From NCBI RefSeq assembly GCF_035920445.1, contig NZ_CP109162.1, positions 6,448,001-6,512,000 on the forward strand: 64,000 nucleotides of DNA, in the 5' to 3' direction. Of this stretch, positions 17,085 through 26,530 are shown in pieces (position 1 is the first letter of the stretch; each line of letters opens with the position of its first letter). Source of the DNA: Nocardia sp. NBC_01730. Its GTDB lineage: Bacteria > Actinomycetota > Actinomycetes > Mycobacteriales > Mycobacteriaceae. The translations under genes and the position numbers were made by a program. Under the pieces are notes generated by a model, which saw only the letters and a list, made by a program, of their open reading frames with translations, was not told the DNA's origin and ran no database searches.

Positions 17085-17585
17085 GCGAGCGCCGATATCG
17101 GTGGCGCTCCTGCCGGTACTGCTCACCGTGTCGATGGTGATCCTGCTGGCCGGGTGATCGCGAGCCGGCACCGGCTTCCGCTGGCCATGCCGGAGCCGGA
17201 ACGCGAGGACGAGCGTCGGCAGTGGCGTCTCGGGCGCGTTGGCCTGGCGGTGCGAGTGTCCGCCGCTCAGCCCGGCCGGGCTCGCGATCGCCACCGCGGT
17301 GCTGCCCGCGGGCCGGCTGTTCGTCTACCGATCACCGATCCGCAGCGAATGCGCTTGCCGCGCCCCGAACTTCCGGAGCGGCTCGGCAGTCATCTGACCC
17401 GAAGGCACGGCCCCGGCGTCGAGTACGCGGACATTCGCGCCTACGCACCCGGCAACCAGTTGCGCACCGTGAACTGGCCGGTGAGCGCGCGGCGCGGGCG
17501 GCTCTACGTCACCGAGCGGCGGGCGGCGCCGGTACTCGTTGTGGTGCTGTACACCTTGGTAATCCAAGGCGTCGCGGTGCGTTGA
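17085..17585 (+). pseudogene. Decayed DUF58-family gene
   Basis: Pieces of a DUF58 protein (von Willebrand-like, usually next to a MoxR ATPase) lie in different plus-strand frames. LLPVLLTVSMVILLAG followed by a stop (17101-17157) resembles a membrane segment, and LAIATAVLPAGRLFVY lies near 17280. A good core follows at about 17330-17550: RRHGPGVEYADIRAYAPG, NQLRTVNWPVSARRGRLYVT. Stops and frame changes between pieces, and a missing C-terminal half, mark it as broken. Its 5' end meets the truncated TetR gene. Confidence 0.6.
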
Positions 17586-17628
17586 GCACGGCGCGGTCCG
17601 GAACCGCAGCCGTCCACCGGCGCTTGAT

Positions 17629-17657
17629 GGGGCCCGATCCGAATGCCATCGGGCCCC
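17629..17657. terminator. Hairpin after the DUF58 remnant
   Basis: Perfect inverted repeat GGGGCCCGAT and ATCGGGCCCC with a nine-base loop. It lies 44 bases after the remnant stop and about 145 bases beyond the end of the convergent XRE gene, so it could serve as terminator for either strand. Confidence 0.6.
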
Positions 17658-17801
17658 GGCGGACGTCCGATCGGCGCAGCGTGCATCGGCAAGCTCGCCG
17701 CGAACACCTCTGCGAAGGAGGACGACCAGGTGGGAATTACACGGTGGCGTGCGAAGGCTCGACAGCGACTCAGGCGATATCGGCGCCACGCACAGCTGGA
17801 T

Positions 17802-18938
17802 TCACGCCTTCGTCGCGGAAACAGGTCTTTTGATCTCGCTCATCAGCATTCGCAACGTCAGCGAATGCTTCTCCGGCGGAAGTGCGTTCAACGCAGCCCG
17901 TGCCATCTTGACACCTTCCGCCTGGTCACCTGCACGCGCGAGCATCAATCCCTGATGCATATCCAGATGCGTCCGGAACCGCGGCAGCGAGTCCGGCAGA
18001 TCTGCCCGAGCCGCCTCCTGTGCCGCCAACGCGGTCCGCTCGTCACCCAAGCGGGCGGCCAGAAGGGACAGGAAGATGTTCACCCGCCACCACGGCACCG
18101 CGTAGTCACTCGATTGGTCCTCGGACCCTGACCGATCGAACTCCCGGCGGCCAACGGCGATCAGGCCCCCCGCCGCTTCTTTGTCGCCCAGGATTGTGGC
18201 AGCGTGCGCCTTCCCCCACAGCGCGTTGAGCCGACCCAAACCAGGCCGGTCACTGATCGCCAACGCCTCATCGGCAAAACGGTGCGCTACGGGCAGCGCC
18301 GCGCCCTCGTAGCCCAACGCGATCGCTGCCCGCCCACGCACCCACACTCGGATATCGGTGTCCTCGGATCGGTCAGCCGCTTCGGCCGCCATCGAGTACC
18401 AGTTGATCGCCTTGCGGCCGTCGCGGCCCGGAAAAGTCTTGGCGTACAGGGTCATCAGGCGCGCAGCGATCGACCACATCCGCGGTGTATCCAACTGCTG
18501 TTGCAGCACCACCATGTCGGCTGCCAGCCGCCGCTGAATCTCCGCGGCGCCAGCGCTCATGTAATCGCGGCCATAGATGACAAGCCGGTCTTCCCACTCC
18601 GCGATATCGGGCCGAGCCGCGCTGAGCCGCGCGGCGAATCCTTGGGCCAGGAGGTCGGACGCTACGACAGGCGCGACGGACGTAGCAGCCAGGTGGCTCA
18701 GGAATTCGCGCCGGTTCACATTTGCCTCCAACAACTCAGAGGGACAATCAAGCACCGTCGCTAGATGACGTAGCCAAAACGCCGATGGTTCGGTGGCGTT
18801 GGATTCCCAACGCCGGGAGATGTATTCGCGGTTGATATTGGCGCCAGATGCTTTGCATAGTTCATCGGCCAGTCTTCCCTGCGACCAGCCCTTAGCCAAG
18901 CGAAGTTGGCGGATCAGGGCGCCGGTCCCGCTGCTCAT
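17802..18938 (-). CDS. XRE-family regulator with TPR-like C-terminal region
   Basis: 378 residues. Residues 6-60 are a helix-turn-helix (IRQLRLAKGWSQGRLADEL, INREYISRRWESNATEPSAF). The segment NVNRREFL at about 73 is common in the large actinobacterial XRE/TPR family. The remainder is alpha-helical and Ala-rich with TPR spacing, probably a ligand- or peptide-sensing domain. It is divergent from three small genes at 19233-20162, its likely targets. Function unknown. Confidence 0.75.
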   Translation of the reverse strand: MSSGTGALIRQLRLAKGWSQGRLADELCKASGANINREYISRRWESNATEPSAFWLRHLATVLDCPSELLEANVNRREFLSHLAATSVAPVVASDLLAQGFAARLSAARPDIAEWEDRLVIYGRDYMSAGAAEIQRRLAADMVVLQQQLDTPRMWSIAARLMTLYAKTFPGRDGRKAINWYSMAAEAADRSEDTDIRVWVRGRAAIALGYEGAALPVAHRFADEALAISDRPGLGRLNALWGKAHAATILGDKEAAGGLIAVGRREFDRSGSEDQSSDYAVPWWRVNIFLSLLAARLGDERTALAAQEAARADLPDSLPRFRTHLDMHQGLMLARAGDQAEGVKMARAALNALPPEKHSLTLRMLMSEIKRPVSATKA

Positions 18939-19232
18939 ACTTCGATCATCCCCCGGAATATCAGCTCGAGGAAAGCGGTATAGGTGTCGCCAGCGCGGAC
19001 GCCACCCCCGATGCCACTACCGAGCCTTGGTCGGGGAGTCGGCCGCTACGCGACCAGGGATGCCACGGCTGTTGCCACCGCGCCGACGGCGGGCCGCGCG
19101 ACATCGTTGAAGTTGGCCCCGGTGCCAGGGTTGAACCGGCCAGCGCGTCGTTGTCCCTGGCGCCGGGTGCTCAGCCCGCCACAATTCGTGGTCGGGCGCA
19201 CCTACAGCCGTCGATTCACGGAGGTCGGGTAC

Positions 19233-19415
19233 ATGCCGAGCCGAGAACTACCGAAGCGAGCCGCGCTCGTCGGGCCGCAACGTCCTGTCGACTACGAGCT
19301 ATCGGCCGACGTCCTCGGACGGTACCTCGACGCTCTCAAAGAGCTGCGGGCGATCGAGGGCGACACGCACGACGCGGGAGCGCGGCAGGCCGCCACCGGG
19401 TGGAGGTGTAGGTGA
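19233..19415 (+). CDS. Small hypothetical protein
   Basis: 60 residues, MPSRELPKRAALVGP onward, with helical KELRAIEGDTHDAGARQA at the C-terminus. ATG 19233 has GGAGGT seven bases upstream. The TGA overlaps the ATG of the next frame, so the two are coupled. It leads a three-gene set divergent from the XRE regulator. No family recognised. Confidence 0.5.
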   Translation: MPSRELPKRAALVGPQRPVDYELSADVLGRYLDALKELRAIEGDTHDAGARQAATGWRCR

Positions 19416-19893
19416 TGCGCGAGACACCCCCGGAGCTGCCGATGGACACGGCCGAGAGTCGATGCCGGTTCTACCGGCAGGTGTGCGGGTTGGAGGCGGG
19501 GATCAAGCCCGAAACCGGTCGTATCTTCGTTCGGGCGGGCAGTGTAGGGGCGATCACTATGCCCGCGCGCCTGGGTCAGTTGGTTAAATCCGGAATACAG
19601 ACCCGGAAATGCGTTGTCGGCCCGATCGTCTCCCATCCGCGTTCACAGAGGTGGACGTTCCTGACAAGGCCCGATCTGCCGACGAGGTGCGCATGTTTTC
19701 CGAGTTGTTCCGGCTGAATGTGACGGTCGCCCGGCTCGGCGCGGAAATCGCGTTGCCGTCGCCCGCCGACATACACGCCGCGTTTCGGGTCTGGGTAGAG
19801 TCGCCACGCGACACGTTCTGGCCCTCCGGCATGGTTGTAGTGGAAGCGATACGCGCATGTGTGGATGCCCGTCCATCGGGGCGGAACCGATGA
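19415..19893 (+). pseudogene. Conserved actinobacterial hypothetical gene with a one-base frameshift
   Basis: The first frame runs from ATG 19415 through GAITMPARLGQLVK and GPIVSHPRSQRWTFLTRPDL, then turns into Cys/Arg nonsense and stops at 19717. The second frame resumes at about 19680 with DEVRMFSELFRLNVTVARLG and AEIALPSP and ends at 19893. Joined, the parts give the continuous order known from many actinobacterial proteins (HPRS-x-RWTFL-x-RPDLP, then ELFRLN, then IALPSP). One base appears lost in CTGCCGACGAGG at about 19677-19688. It may be a real mutation or a sequencing error. It sits downstream of an XRE regulator, a common context. Confidence 0.75.
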
Positions 19894-20162
19894 GCGTGAG
19901 TGGCGAGCCTTCTCCGCGCCCGATCGCCGCCGACGTTCGTCTATCAGTCCAATTGCAGGACATCCGAATGGATTTCGTTGCGTGCATGACCGCTGCGCTG
20001 ATGTTCGTGCAGGACTGGCGCGCCCACCACTACCTCGACGACGTGACTGTGGTCCCTGGCGGCACCGGCGGGTTGCCGCGCCTGCCTAACGAGCGGCTCT
20101 ACCTCGAACCATGGCGGACACCGGCGTGTAGCAGAAAGCCGGACGCCTCCCGTGAGTACTGA
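19890..20162 (+). CDS. Small hypothetical protein
   Basis: 90 residues from ATG 19890, which overlaps the TGA of the frameshifted gene before it (ATGA). Sequence MSVSGEPSPRPIAADVRLSV, then a helix DFVACMTAALMFVQDWRAHHY. No family recognised. The tight coupling suggests it belongs to the XRE-associated set. Confidence 0.5.
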   Translation: MSVSGEPSPRPIAADVRLSVQLQDIRMDFVACMTAALMFVQDWRAHHYLDDVTVVPGGTGGLPRLPNERLYLEPWRTPACSRKPDASREY

Positions 20163-20271
20163 ACGGCATCGGCGGCTCCCCGCGAGGTGGGCAGTAACTG
20201 AACACATCGGTAGTCGGTGGGGAAGCCGGTGGTCCGGTGGGCTTGTCTACGTTCGGCGGGAGGTACCGCCG

Positions 20272-21138
20272 TCAAGCCGGCAGGAAGCGCAGCGTGACGT
20301 CGTCGAGGACCGGTGCGTCATCGCGTTCGACAACGGTAGCCGCGATGGTCAGCTCGTCGTTCTGCCGCCAGATCCGGGTCCGGATCGTCTCGCCGGGAAA
20401 CAGCACGCCCGCGAACCGGGCGCGGAAGCCGGCGACCCGGCTCGCGTCGGCGCCGAGCACGGTGTCCGTCGCGGTCTTGCAGACGATGCCGTAGGTGCAC
20501 AGGCCGTGCAGGATGGGCGCGGGAAAGCCTGCCGCGCGGGCGAATTCCGGGTCGGAGTGCAGCGGGTTGCGGTCGCCACACATCCGATACAGCAGCGCCT
20601 GCTGCGGCAGGGTCGGCGTCGCCACGTCGAAATCCGGTGCGCGGTGCGGCAGTTCGGACTTGGTGCTCGGGCCGCGCTCGCCGCCGAAGCCGCCCTCGCC
20701 CTTGGCGAAGATCGAGGAGCGCACGGTCCACAGCGGCGCGCCGTCGGAGCCGGTGGCGGTGTGCTCCTGCACGACCACCGCGGCCGAGCCCTTGTCCCAG
20801 ATCTCCGCGATCCGGCCGGTGCTGGTCGCCTTGCCCACCACCGCGATCGGCCGGTGTACCTCGACCTCCTGATGGCCGTGCACGACCTTCGCCAGATCGA
20901 TATCGATGCCGGGAAAGCTCACCTTCGGCGGTTCGGTCTCGCCCAGCGTCGGTGCGACAGTCGCGAAGGTCGGCAGCACCTGGGGTGCCCGATCGTCGAG
21001 GTAGCGCAGCTCGGCGGCGTCGGCCCAGCGTGCGCCCGCGCCTAGGCCGAGCTGGTAGAGCTGGACATCGGACGGCGTCCAGGCGAACTCCCGGCTCGGC
21101 AGTGCCGCGCCGAGCGCGATCTTCGGGTCGATGGGCAT
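20272..21138 (-). CDS. hsd4B: MaoC-type 2-enoyl-CoA hydratase Hsd4B
   Basis: 288 residues, double hot-dog hydratase 2. The signature YRMCGDRNPLHSDPEFARAA carries the Asp-His pair, followed by GFPAPILHGLCTYG. Start ATG 21138 has AAGGAG eight bases upstream. It lies directly after kstD on the same strand, as Rv3538 follows Rv3537, and probably hydrates a side-chain enoyl-CoA during cholesterol beta-oxidation. The 231-base kstD-hsd4B gap holds no other clear gene. Confidence 0.88.
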   Translation of the reverse strand: MPIDPKIALGAALPSREFAWTPSDVQLYQLGLGAGARWADAAELRYLDDRAPQVLPTFATVAPTLGETEPPKVSFPGIDIDLAKVVHGHQEVEVHRPIAVVGKATSTGRIAEIWDKGSAAVVVQEHTATGSDGAPLWTVRSSIFAKGEGGFGGERGPSTKSELPHRAPDFDVATPTLPQQALLYRMCGDRNPLHSDPEFARAAGFPAPILHGLCTYGIVCKTATDTVLGADASRVAGFRARFAGVLFPGETIRTRIWRQNDELTIAATVVERDDAPVLDDVTLRFLPA

Positions 21139-21369
21139 CAGTACTCCTTGTTCATGGTTGCAGACGGAGCGTCGGATTTCGAGGTCGCAGCGGACGTCGG
21201 GGTCACCGACCCGCCATCCACAGGTTGATCCCGCGTGCGGCACAGGCACTCGGTGATACCGCGTCCATGTCGTGGGATGGATCGATCGCGGGTACGGGCC
21301 CGCAAATGCCTTGGATACCCACCCGGGCGCGCACCGGTGTCGATGGGAGCCTGCGCCGGTGCCGTCATA

Positions 21370-23070
21370 TCATGCCTCCGCTGACGCGATCGCGGGCTGG
21401 TCCTTCCTGCGCTTCACGATGTCGAGCACGGCCAGATAGCCGAAGGTGAGCGCGGGGCCGATGGTGGCGCCAGGACCGGCGTAGGTGTGGCCCATCACCG
21501 GGGCGCTGACATTGCCGGAGGCGTACAGGCCATCGATGACGGTCTCGTCCTCCCGCAGCACCCGGCCCGCGGCGTCGGTGACCAGGCCGCCCTTGGTACC
21601 GAGGTCACCGGGCACCATCTCGGCCGCATAGAACGGTCCCTCCACCAACGCGGCCAGACACGGGTTCGGCTTCACGGTGGGGTCGCCGTAGTACTTGTCG
21701 TAGGCGCTGTCGCCGCGGCGGTAGTCCTCGTCCACACCGGTGGCCGCGAAGCTGTTGAACCGTTCGATGGTCGCGGCGAGGTTCTGCTCGGGCACCCCGA
21801 TCTCGGTAGCGAGTTCGGCGAGGGTTGGTGCCTGCACGATGAGGTTGTTTTCCATCCAGCGGGATGGAAAACGCTGACCCGGCTGCAGGCCCGCGAAGAT
21901 ATAGCGGTTGCGGTAGCGCTGGTCGAACACCAGCCAGGCGGGCACGTTCTCGCCGGGACCGTCGCCCTGCCCGTGCTCGCCGCCGTACATGGTGTGCACC
22001 GCCTCGACGTAAGGAGCGGACTCATTTCCGAATCGCTTGCCGTCGGCGTTGACGATGACGCAGCCGGGCAGATTGCGTTCCGCCAGGCAGAACCAGGGCT
22101 TGCCGCCCTTGAAGATCGTCGGCCCCCACCAGGCGTCGGCCATGATGTCGACGGCCGCGCCGAGCTCGAGACCGGCGCGGATGCCGTCGCCGGTGTTGGC
22201 GGGCGCGCCGGTGGTCCATTCGGTGGTGATCGGCGCGCGCTGGTATTTCCGCCGCATCTCGTCGTTGTGCTCGAAGCCGCCGCTGGCCAGCACCACACCG
22301 TGGCGAGCGGTGAAGCGGACGGTCCGGCCCTCGTGGTCGGCCTCGACACCGGTGACCCGGTCGTTCTCGACGATCAGCCCGGTCAGCGGGGTGTTCAGCA
22401 GCAGCGGCACGTCCGCGTCCAGCAGTCCTTTGCGGAGGGCGGCGGCAAGCGCCTGCCCCATGCCGAGCAGATGCTTGCCGGTGAGCCGGGCCCAGGTGGT
22501 GCGGACGCCGACCCGCATGGCGCGCAGCATGCCGCGCGGATGCCGCCGGATGAGGTTGAGCTGCTTGAAATCGGCCTGCGTGACCACGACGTTCAGCGGG
22601 GCTTTGCTATAGGCCGGCTCCAGGTTGAAGCGCTCCGCGCCGAGGATCTTGCCGTTGAACGGCTTGGGTTCGCACGAGCGTCCTTCGGCGCGGCCGCCCG
22701 GTGCCTCGGGGTAGTAGTCGGAATAGCCCGGCACCCAGCGCATCCGCAGCGGCGTGTGGTCGAGCACGAAGTCGAAGGCCTCGGCGCCGCGGTCGATGTA
22801 GGTGTCGATCCGATCCTTGGGCACGACGTCGCCGATGATGCTGTGCAGGTAGGTCCGCGCGTCCTCGCGGTCGTCGGGCCGACCTGACGCGCGCAGCGCC
22901 TTGTTCCCCGGGATCCACACGCCACCACCGGAGCGCGCGGTCGACCCGCCGTAGTGCGCGGCCTTTTCGATGAGCACCACGCTCAGCCCGTGATGGGCGG
23001 CGGTGAGGGCGGCGGTCATTCCGGCGGCGCCGCTGCCGACCACCACCACGTCGTATTCCCGATCATTCAT
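21370..23070 (-). CDS. kstD: 3-Ketosteroid delta-1-dehydrogenase KstD
   Basis: 566 residues. N-terminal FAD-binding VVVVGSGAAGMTAALTAA, then HYGGSTARSGGGVWIPGN, and the C-terminal GHTYAGPGATIGPALTFGY with the Tyr/Gly pair that binds the steroid 3-keto group. It introduces the 1,2 double bond into ring A; with KshA this opens ring B. Start taken at ATG 23070 (MNDREYDVV). ATG 23100 would place the KstR operator inside the gene. No ribosome site precedes 23070 and the operator begins two bases away, so translation may be leaderless. Confidence 0.94.
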   Translation of the reverse strand: MNDREYDVVVVGSGAAGMTAALTAAHHGLSVVLIEKAAHYGGSTARSGGGVWIPGNKALRASGRPDDREDARTYLHSIIGDVVPKDRIDTYIDRGAEAFDFVLDHTPLRMRWVPGYSDYYPEAPGGRAEGRSCEPKPFNGKILGAERFNLEPAYSKAPLNVVVTQADFKQLNLIRRHPRGMLRAMRVGVRTTWARLTGKHLLGMGQALAAALRKGLLDADVPLLLNTPLTGLIVENDRVTGVEADHEGRTVRFTARHGVVLASGGFEHNDEMRRKYQRAPITTEWTTGAPANTGDGIRAGLELGAAVDIMADAWWGPTIFKGGKPWFCLAERNLPGCVIVNADGKRFGNESAPYVEAVHTMYGGEHGQGDGPGENVPAWLVFDQRYRNRYIFAGLQPGQRFPSRWMENNLIVQAPTLAELATEIGVPEQNLAATIERFNSFAATGVDEDYRRGDSAYDKYYGDPTVKPNPCLAALVEGPFYAAEMVPGDLGTKGGLVTDAAGRVLREDETVIDGLYASGNVSAPVMGHTYAGPGATIGPALTFGYLAVLDIVKRRKDQPAIASAEA

Positions 23071-23071
23071 G

Positions 23072-23085
23072 TAGAACACGTTATA
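23072..23085. promoter_or_regulatory. KstR operator at the kstD start
   Basis: TAGAACACGTTATA fits TnnAACnnGTTnnA at all fixed positions. It is two bases upstream of the kstD ATG, so a bound repressor would cover the transcription start. Confidence 0.85.
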
Positions 23086-23148
23086 GAATGGACGCGCCAT
23101 TGGTCTATGTTGTGTGGCAGAAGACTTGCTCGGCGTTCCATTTGTCGA

Positions 23149-23162
23149 GGAAACTTGTTTCA
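23149..23162. promoter_or_regulatory. KstR operator before the FAD dehydrogenase-hsaEGF operon
   Basis: GGAAACTTGTTTCA matches the KstR consensus except at the first base, and its core GAAACTTGTTTC is a near-perfect palindrome. It ends 23 bases before the ATG at 23185. With the site at 23072 it gives each divergent operon its own operator. Confidence 0.75.
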
Positions 23163-23184
23163 GTTTCGGACCGGAGTGAAGTAC

Positions 23185-24810
23185 ATGGGCCTCGAATGGG
23201 ACCTGACCACCGACGTTGTCGTGGTCGGATACGGCGCCGCGGGTGCGGCCGCCGCGCTGGAAGCCGCCGCGGCGGGCGCGCAGGTGCTTGTGCTCGAGCG
23301 ATTCGCCGGGGGCGGCGCGTCGGCGCTGTCCGGCGGAATCATCTACGCGGGTGGCGGCACCTCAGTGCAGCGGGAGGCTGGGGTCGTGGACACTCCCGAG
23401 TCGATGCACGCCTACCTGGAGCGCGAGGTCGGCGATGCGGTGACGCCCGAGACGCTGCGCCGGTTCGTCGATGAGAGCCCCGCGCTGATCGAATGGCTGA
23501 AGGGCCATGGCGTGCCGTTCGAGGCGTCGCTGTGCCCGTACAAGACCTCCTATCCGAACGATCGCTACTACCTGTACTACTCCGGCAGCGAGATCTCCGG
23601 CGCGTTCCGCGACATCCCGGCCGCGCAGCGCGGACACCGAGTGAAGGGTAGGGGTACCTCGGGCAAGAAGCTCACCGGCCCGCTCGCCGCCTCCGCGTCC
23701 CGGCTCGGTGTGCGGGTGGAAACCCTGACGCGGGCAACGCAATTGCTCACCGACGACGTGGGCTCGGTGATCGGCGTCGAATGCCACACGCTGCGCGATG
23801 CGCCCGGCCGGATCCGCGACCGCTACACCCGCATGGCGACCATCGCGGCCAAGCCGGGCATCTACTATCCACCGCTGCGGCGGGCACTGGAGAAACGGCT
23901 CGTGGGCATGGAACGCCGATACGGCACCACGATTCGCGTCCTGGCGCGCAGGGGTGTGGTGGTCAGCGCGGGCGGGTTCATCGCTAACCGTGACATGGTG
24001 CGGCAGTACGCGCCGCGATACCGGGGTGGTCTCGCGCTCGGCACCACTGGTGACGACGGCAGCGGCATCCTGATGGCGCAGCGGGTCGGCGCGGCCGTCG
24101 ACCGCATGGACAACGTCTCGGCGTGGCGCTTCCTGCTGCCGCCCAGCGCCTTCACCGGCGCGGTGCTGGTGGACGCGGACGGCCGCCGGGTGATCGACGA
24201 GACCCGCTACGGCGCCGCGGTCGGCCATGCGCTGATCACTGAGCATGACGGCAAGGGCTGGCTGCTCGCCGACGACACCCTGATGCGCACCGCGATCGGC
24301 CAGATCGGCAAGCAAGGCGCCTGGTTCCAGCGCGGGCAGTTCGAGACCATGCGGCGCACCGCGATTCGCGGCGCCACCCTGGAAGAGGTCGCGGCGAAAG
24401 CCGGGATCGGTGCCGCCGGTCTGCGCGCGACGGTCGAGGCGCACAACGCGGCGATCGACACCGGCGCGCCCGATCCGGTCGGCAAGCCGGCCGAGTTCAC
24501 GAAACCCGTCCGCACCGGCCCGTTCTGGCTGTTGGATGTGGGCATCGAGCCGAGCCTGACAAACCCATGTCCGATGCTCACCCTCGGCGGTGTCGTCGTG
24601 GACGAGCACACCGGCGCGGTGAAGTCCACGGAGGGAAACGATATTCCCGGCCTCTTCGCGGCGGGCCGGACCGCGATCGGCATCTGCTCGAAGTCCTACG
24701 TCAGCGGTCTTTCGCTGTCCGATTGCGTCTTCTCTGGACGCCGGGCCGGGCGATCCGCGGCGAGCGAGCAGGTCCCGGCGCTCGATCAAGCAACAGTGGA
24801 AGGAACTTAG
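23185..24810 (+). CDS. FAD-binding dehydrogenase of the KstD/fumarate-reductase family, unassigned
   Basis: 541 residues. FAD fold at the N-terminus (TDVVVVGYGAAGAAAALEAA, RFAGGGASALSGGIIYAGGG) and an FRD-type C-terminus (ISGLSLSDCVFSGRRAGR preceded by IPGLFAAGRTAIGI). It differs clearly from the KstD gene beside it: the GHTYAGPG steroid loop is replaced by SKSYVSGLSLSD. It may act on another steroid position (delta-4 or an acyl side chain) or on a ring fragment. ATG 23185 has GGAG upstream and a KstR operator before that. It is separated from hsaE by one base, so it shares the meta-cleavage-product operon. Confidence 0.8.
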   Translation: MGLEWDLTTDVVVVGYGAAGAAAALEAAAAGAQVLVLERFAGGGASALSGGIIYAGGGTSVQREAGVVDTPESMHAYLEREVGDAVTPETLRRFVDESPALIEWLKGHGVPFEASLCPYKTSYPNDRYYLYYSGSEISGAFRDIPAAQRGHRVKGRGTSGKKLTGPLAASASRLGVRVETLTRATQLLTDDVGSVIGVECHTLRDAPGRIRDRYTRMATIAAKPGIYYPPLRRALEKRLVGMERRYGTTIRVLARRGVVVSAGGFIANRDMVRQYAPRYRGGLALGTTGDDGSGILMAQRVGAAVDRMDNVSAWRFLLPPSAFTGAVLVDADGRRVIDETRYGAAVGHALITEHDGKGWLLADDTLMRTAIGQIGKQGAWFQRGQFETMRRTAIRGATLEEVAAKAGIGAAGLRATVEAHNAAIDTGAPDPVGKPAEFTKPVRTGPFWLLDVGIEPSLTNPCPMLTLGGVVVDEHTGAVKSTEGNDIPGLFAAGRTAIGICSKSYVSGLSLSDCVFSGRRAGRSAASEQVPALDQATVEGT

Positions 24811-24811
24811 C

Positions 24812-25597
24812 GTGCTGTCCGACGTGGTACGAACCGAACTTGCCGACGAGCTCGAGCGCGCCGAGCGCGACCGTGTGGCGATCGATCCGCTGGTCGCCAG
24901 GTACACCGGCATCGACGTGGTCGACGCCTACCAGATCCAGCTGATCAATATCCGGCGCAGGCTCGACGGCGGCGCCAGGGTGGTCGGCCACAAGGTTGGC
25001 CTGTCGTCGAAGGCCATGCAGCAGATGATGGGCGTCGACGAGCCGGACTATGGGCATCTGCTCGCGGAAATGGAAGTCTACGAAGACGTTCCGGTGGAGG
25101 CGGGTCGCTACCTGTTTCCGCGGGTCGAGGTGGAAGTCGGGTTCGTGCTCGGCGCCGACCTACCCGGCGCGCACTGCACCGAGGAGGACGTGCTCGCCGC
25201 CACGGTCGCCTTCGCGCCGGCGATCGAGCTGATCGACTCGCGGGTCAAGGACTGGAACATCGGGCTGGCCGACACCATCTCCGACAACGCATCCTCCGCC
25301 GGGTTCGTGCTCGGTGCGCAGCGTGTCGCGCCGAAGGACATCGACGTCAAGGCGATCGACGCGGTGCTCACCCGCAACGGCGATGTCGTCGCCGAGGGCC
25401 GCAGCGACGCGGTGCTCGGCGACCCGGTGATCGCGGTGGCCTGGCTGGCGCGCAAGGTCGCGAGCTTCGGGGTGCGGCTGAAGGCGGGCGACATTGTGCT
25501 GCCCGGCTCGTGCACCCGTGCCATCGACGCCCGTCCGGGCGACGCATTCCATGCCGAGTTCGCCGGACTCGGTTCCGTCCGTCTGCAATTCACCTAG
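24812..25597 (+). CDS. hsaE: 2-Hydroxyhexa-2,4-dienoate hydratase HsaE
   Basis: 261 residues of the hydratase/decarboxylase (MhpD-like) family. Motifs: [31 protein letters not shown] with the metal-binding Glu pair, [12 protein letters not shown], and [13 protein letters not shown] near the end. It hydrates the dienoate released by HsaD to 4-hydroxy-2-oxohexanoate. Start GTG 24812, one base after the preceding stop. Order hsaE-hsaG-hsaF is the same as Rv3536c-Rv3534c. Confidence 0.93.
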   Translation: MLSDVVRTELADELERAERDRVAIDPLVARYTGIDVVDAYQIQLINIRRRLDGGARVVGHKVGLSSKAMQQMMGVDEPDYGHLLAEMEVYEDVPVEAGRYLFPRVEVEVGFVLGADLPGAHCTEEDVLAATVAFAPAIELIDSRVKDWNIGLADTISDNASSAGFVLGAQRVAPKDIDVKAIDAVLTRNGDVVAEGRSDAVLGDPVIAVAWLARKVASFGVRLKAGDIVLPGSCTRAIDARPGDAFHAEFAGLGSVRLQFT

Positions 25598-25607
25598 GAG
25601 GCCTGTC

Positions 25608-26519
25608 GTGTCCGTGCAGGGGACCGTCACCGCCGCGATCGTCGGGTCCGGCAACATCAGTACCGATCTGCTCTACAAGCTGCTGCGTTCGGAGAAGGTC
25701 GAGCCGCGCTGGATGATCGGTATCGACCCGGACAGCGAGGGCTTGAAGCGTGCCCGCGGCCTCGGGCTGGACACCTCGCACGAAGGTGTCGATTGGTTGC
25801 TCGGCCAGTCCGAACTGCCGGACTTGATCTTCGAGGCGACCTCGGCATACGTGCACCGTGCCGCCGCGCCGCGCTACGCAGAGGCGGGCATCCGCGCAGT
25901 GGATCTCACGCCCGCCGCCGTGGGTCCCGCCGTAGTGCCGCCGGTCAACCTCGGCGCGAATCTCGACGCGCCGAACGTCAACATGATCACCTGCGGCGGC
26001 CAGGCGACCATTCCGATCGTCGCCGCCGTGTCGCGGGTGGTACCGGTGCCATACGCGGAGATCGTCGCGTCGGTGTCGTCGGTTTCGGCGGGCCCCGGCA
26101 CCCGGGCCAATATCGACGAGTTCACCAAGACCACCAGCCGCGGCGTGGAGACCATCGGCGGCGCGCGGCGGGGCAAGGCGATCATCATCCTGAACCCCGC
26201 CGAGCCGCCGATGATCATGCGCGACACCATCTTCTGCGCCATACCCGAAGGCGCCGACACCGACGTCGTCGCCGACTCCATCCACCGCATGGTCGCCGAC
26301 ATCCAGCAGTACGTGCCCGGCTATCGGCTGCTCAACGAACCACAGTTCGACCAGCCGTCGGTGGTGTCCGGTGGCATGGCGAAGGTCTCGGTGTTCGTCG
26401 AGGTCGAGGGCGCGGGCGACTTCCTTCCGCCGTACGCGGGCAATCTCGACATCATGACCGCCGCCGCGACGCAGGTGGGCGAGGTCATCGCCGACCAGAT
26501 TGTCTCGGCCCGGCTGTAA
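25608..26519 (+). CDS. hsaG: Acylating propionaldehyde/acetaldehyde dehydrogenase HsaG
   Basis: 303 residues. N-terminal Rossmann [14 protein letters not shown], nucleophile Cys129 in [14 protein letters not shown], and [20 protein letters not shown]. It converts the aldehyde made by HsaF to acyl-CoA with NAD+ and CoA; in steroid degraders the substrate is propanal. It forms a channelling complex with HsaF. GTG 25608 has GGAGG upstream. Confidence 0.94.
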   Translation: MSVQGTVTAAIVGSGNISTDLLYKLLRSEKVEPRWMIGIDPDSEGLKRARGLGLDTSHEGVDWLLGQSELPDLIFEATSAYVHRAAAPRYAEAGIRAVDLTPAAVGPAVVPPVNLGANLDAPNVNMITCGGQATIPIVAAVSRVVPVPYAEIVASVSSVSAGPGTRANIDEFTKTTSRGVETIGGARRGKAIIILNPAEPPMIMRDTIFCAIPEGADTDVVADSIHRMVADIQQYVPGYRLLNEPQFDQPSVVSGGMAKVSVFVEVEGAGDFLPPYAGNLDIMTAAATQVGEVIADQIVSARL

Positions 26520-26530
26520 GGAGCGAAAGA

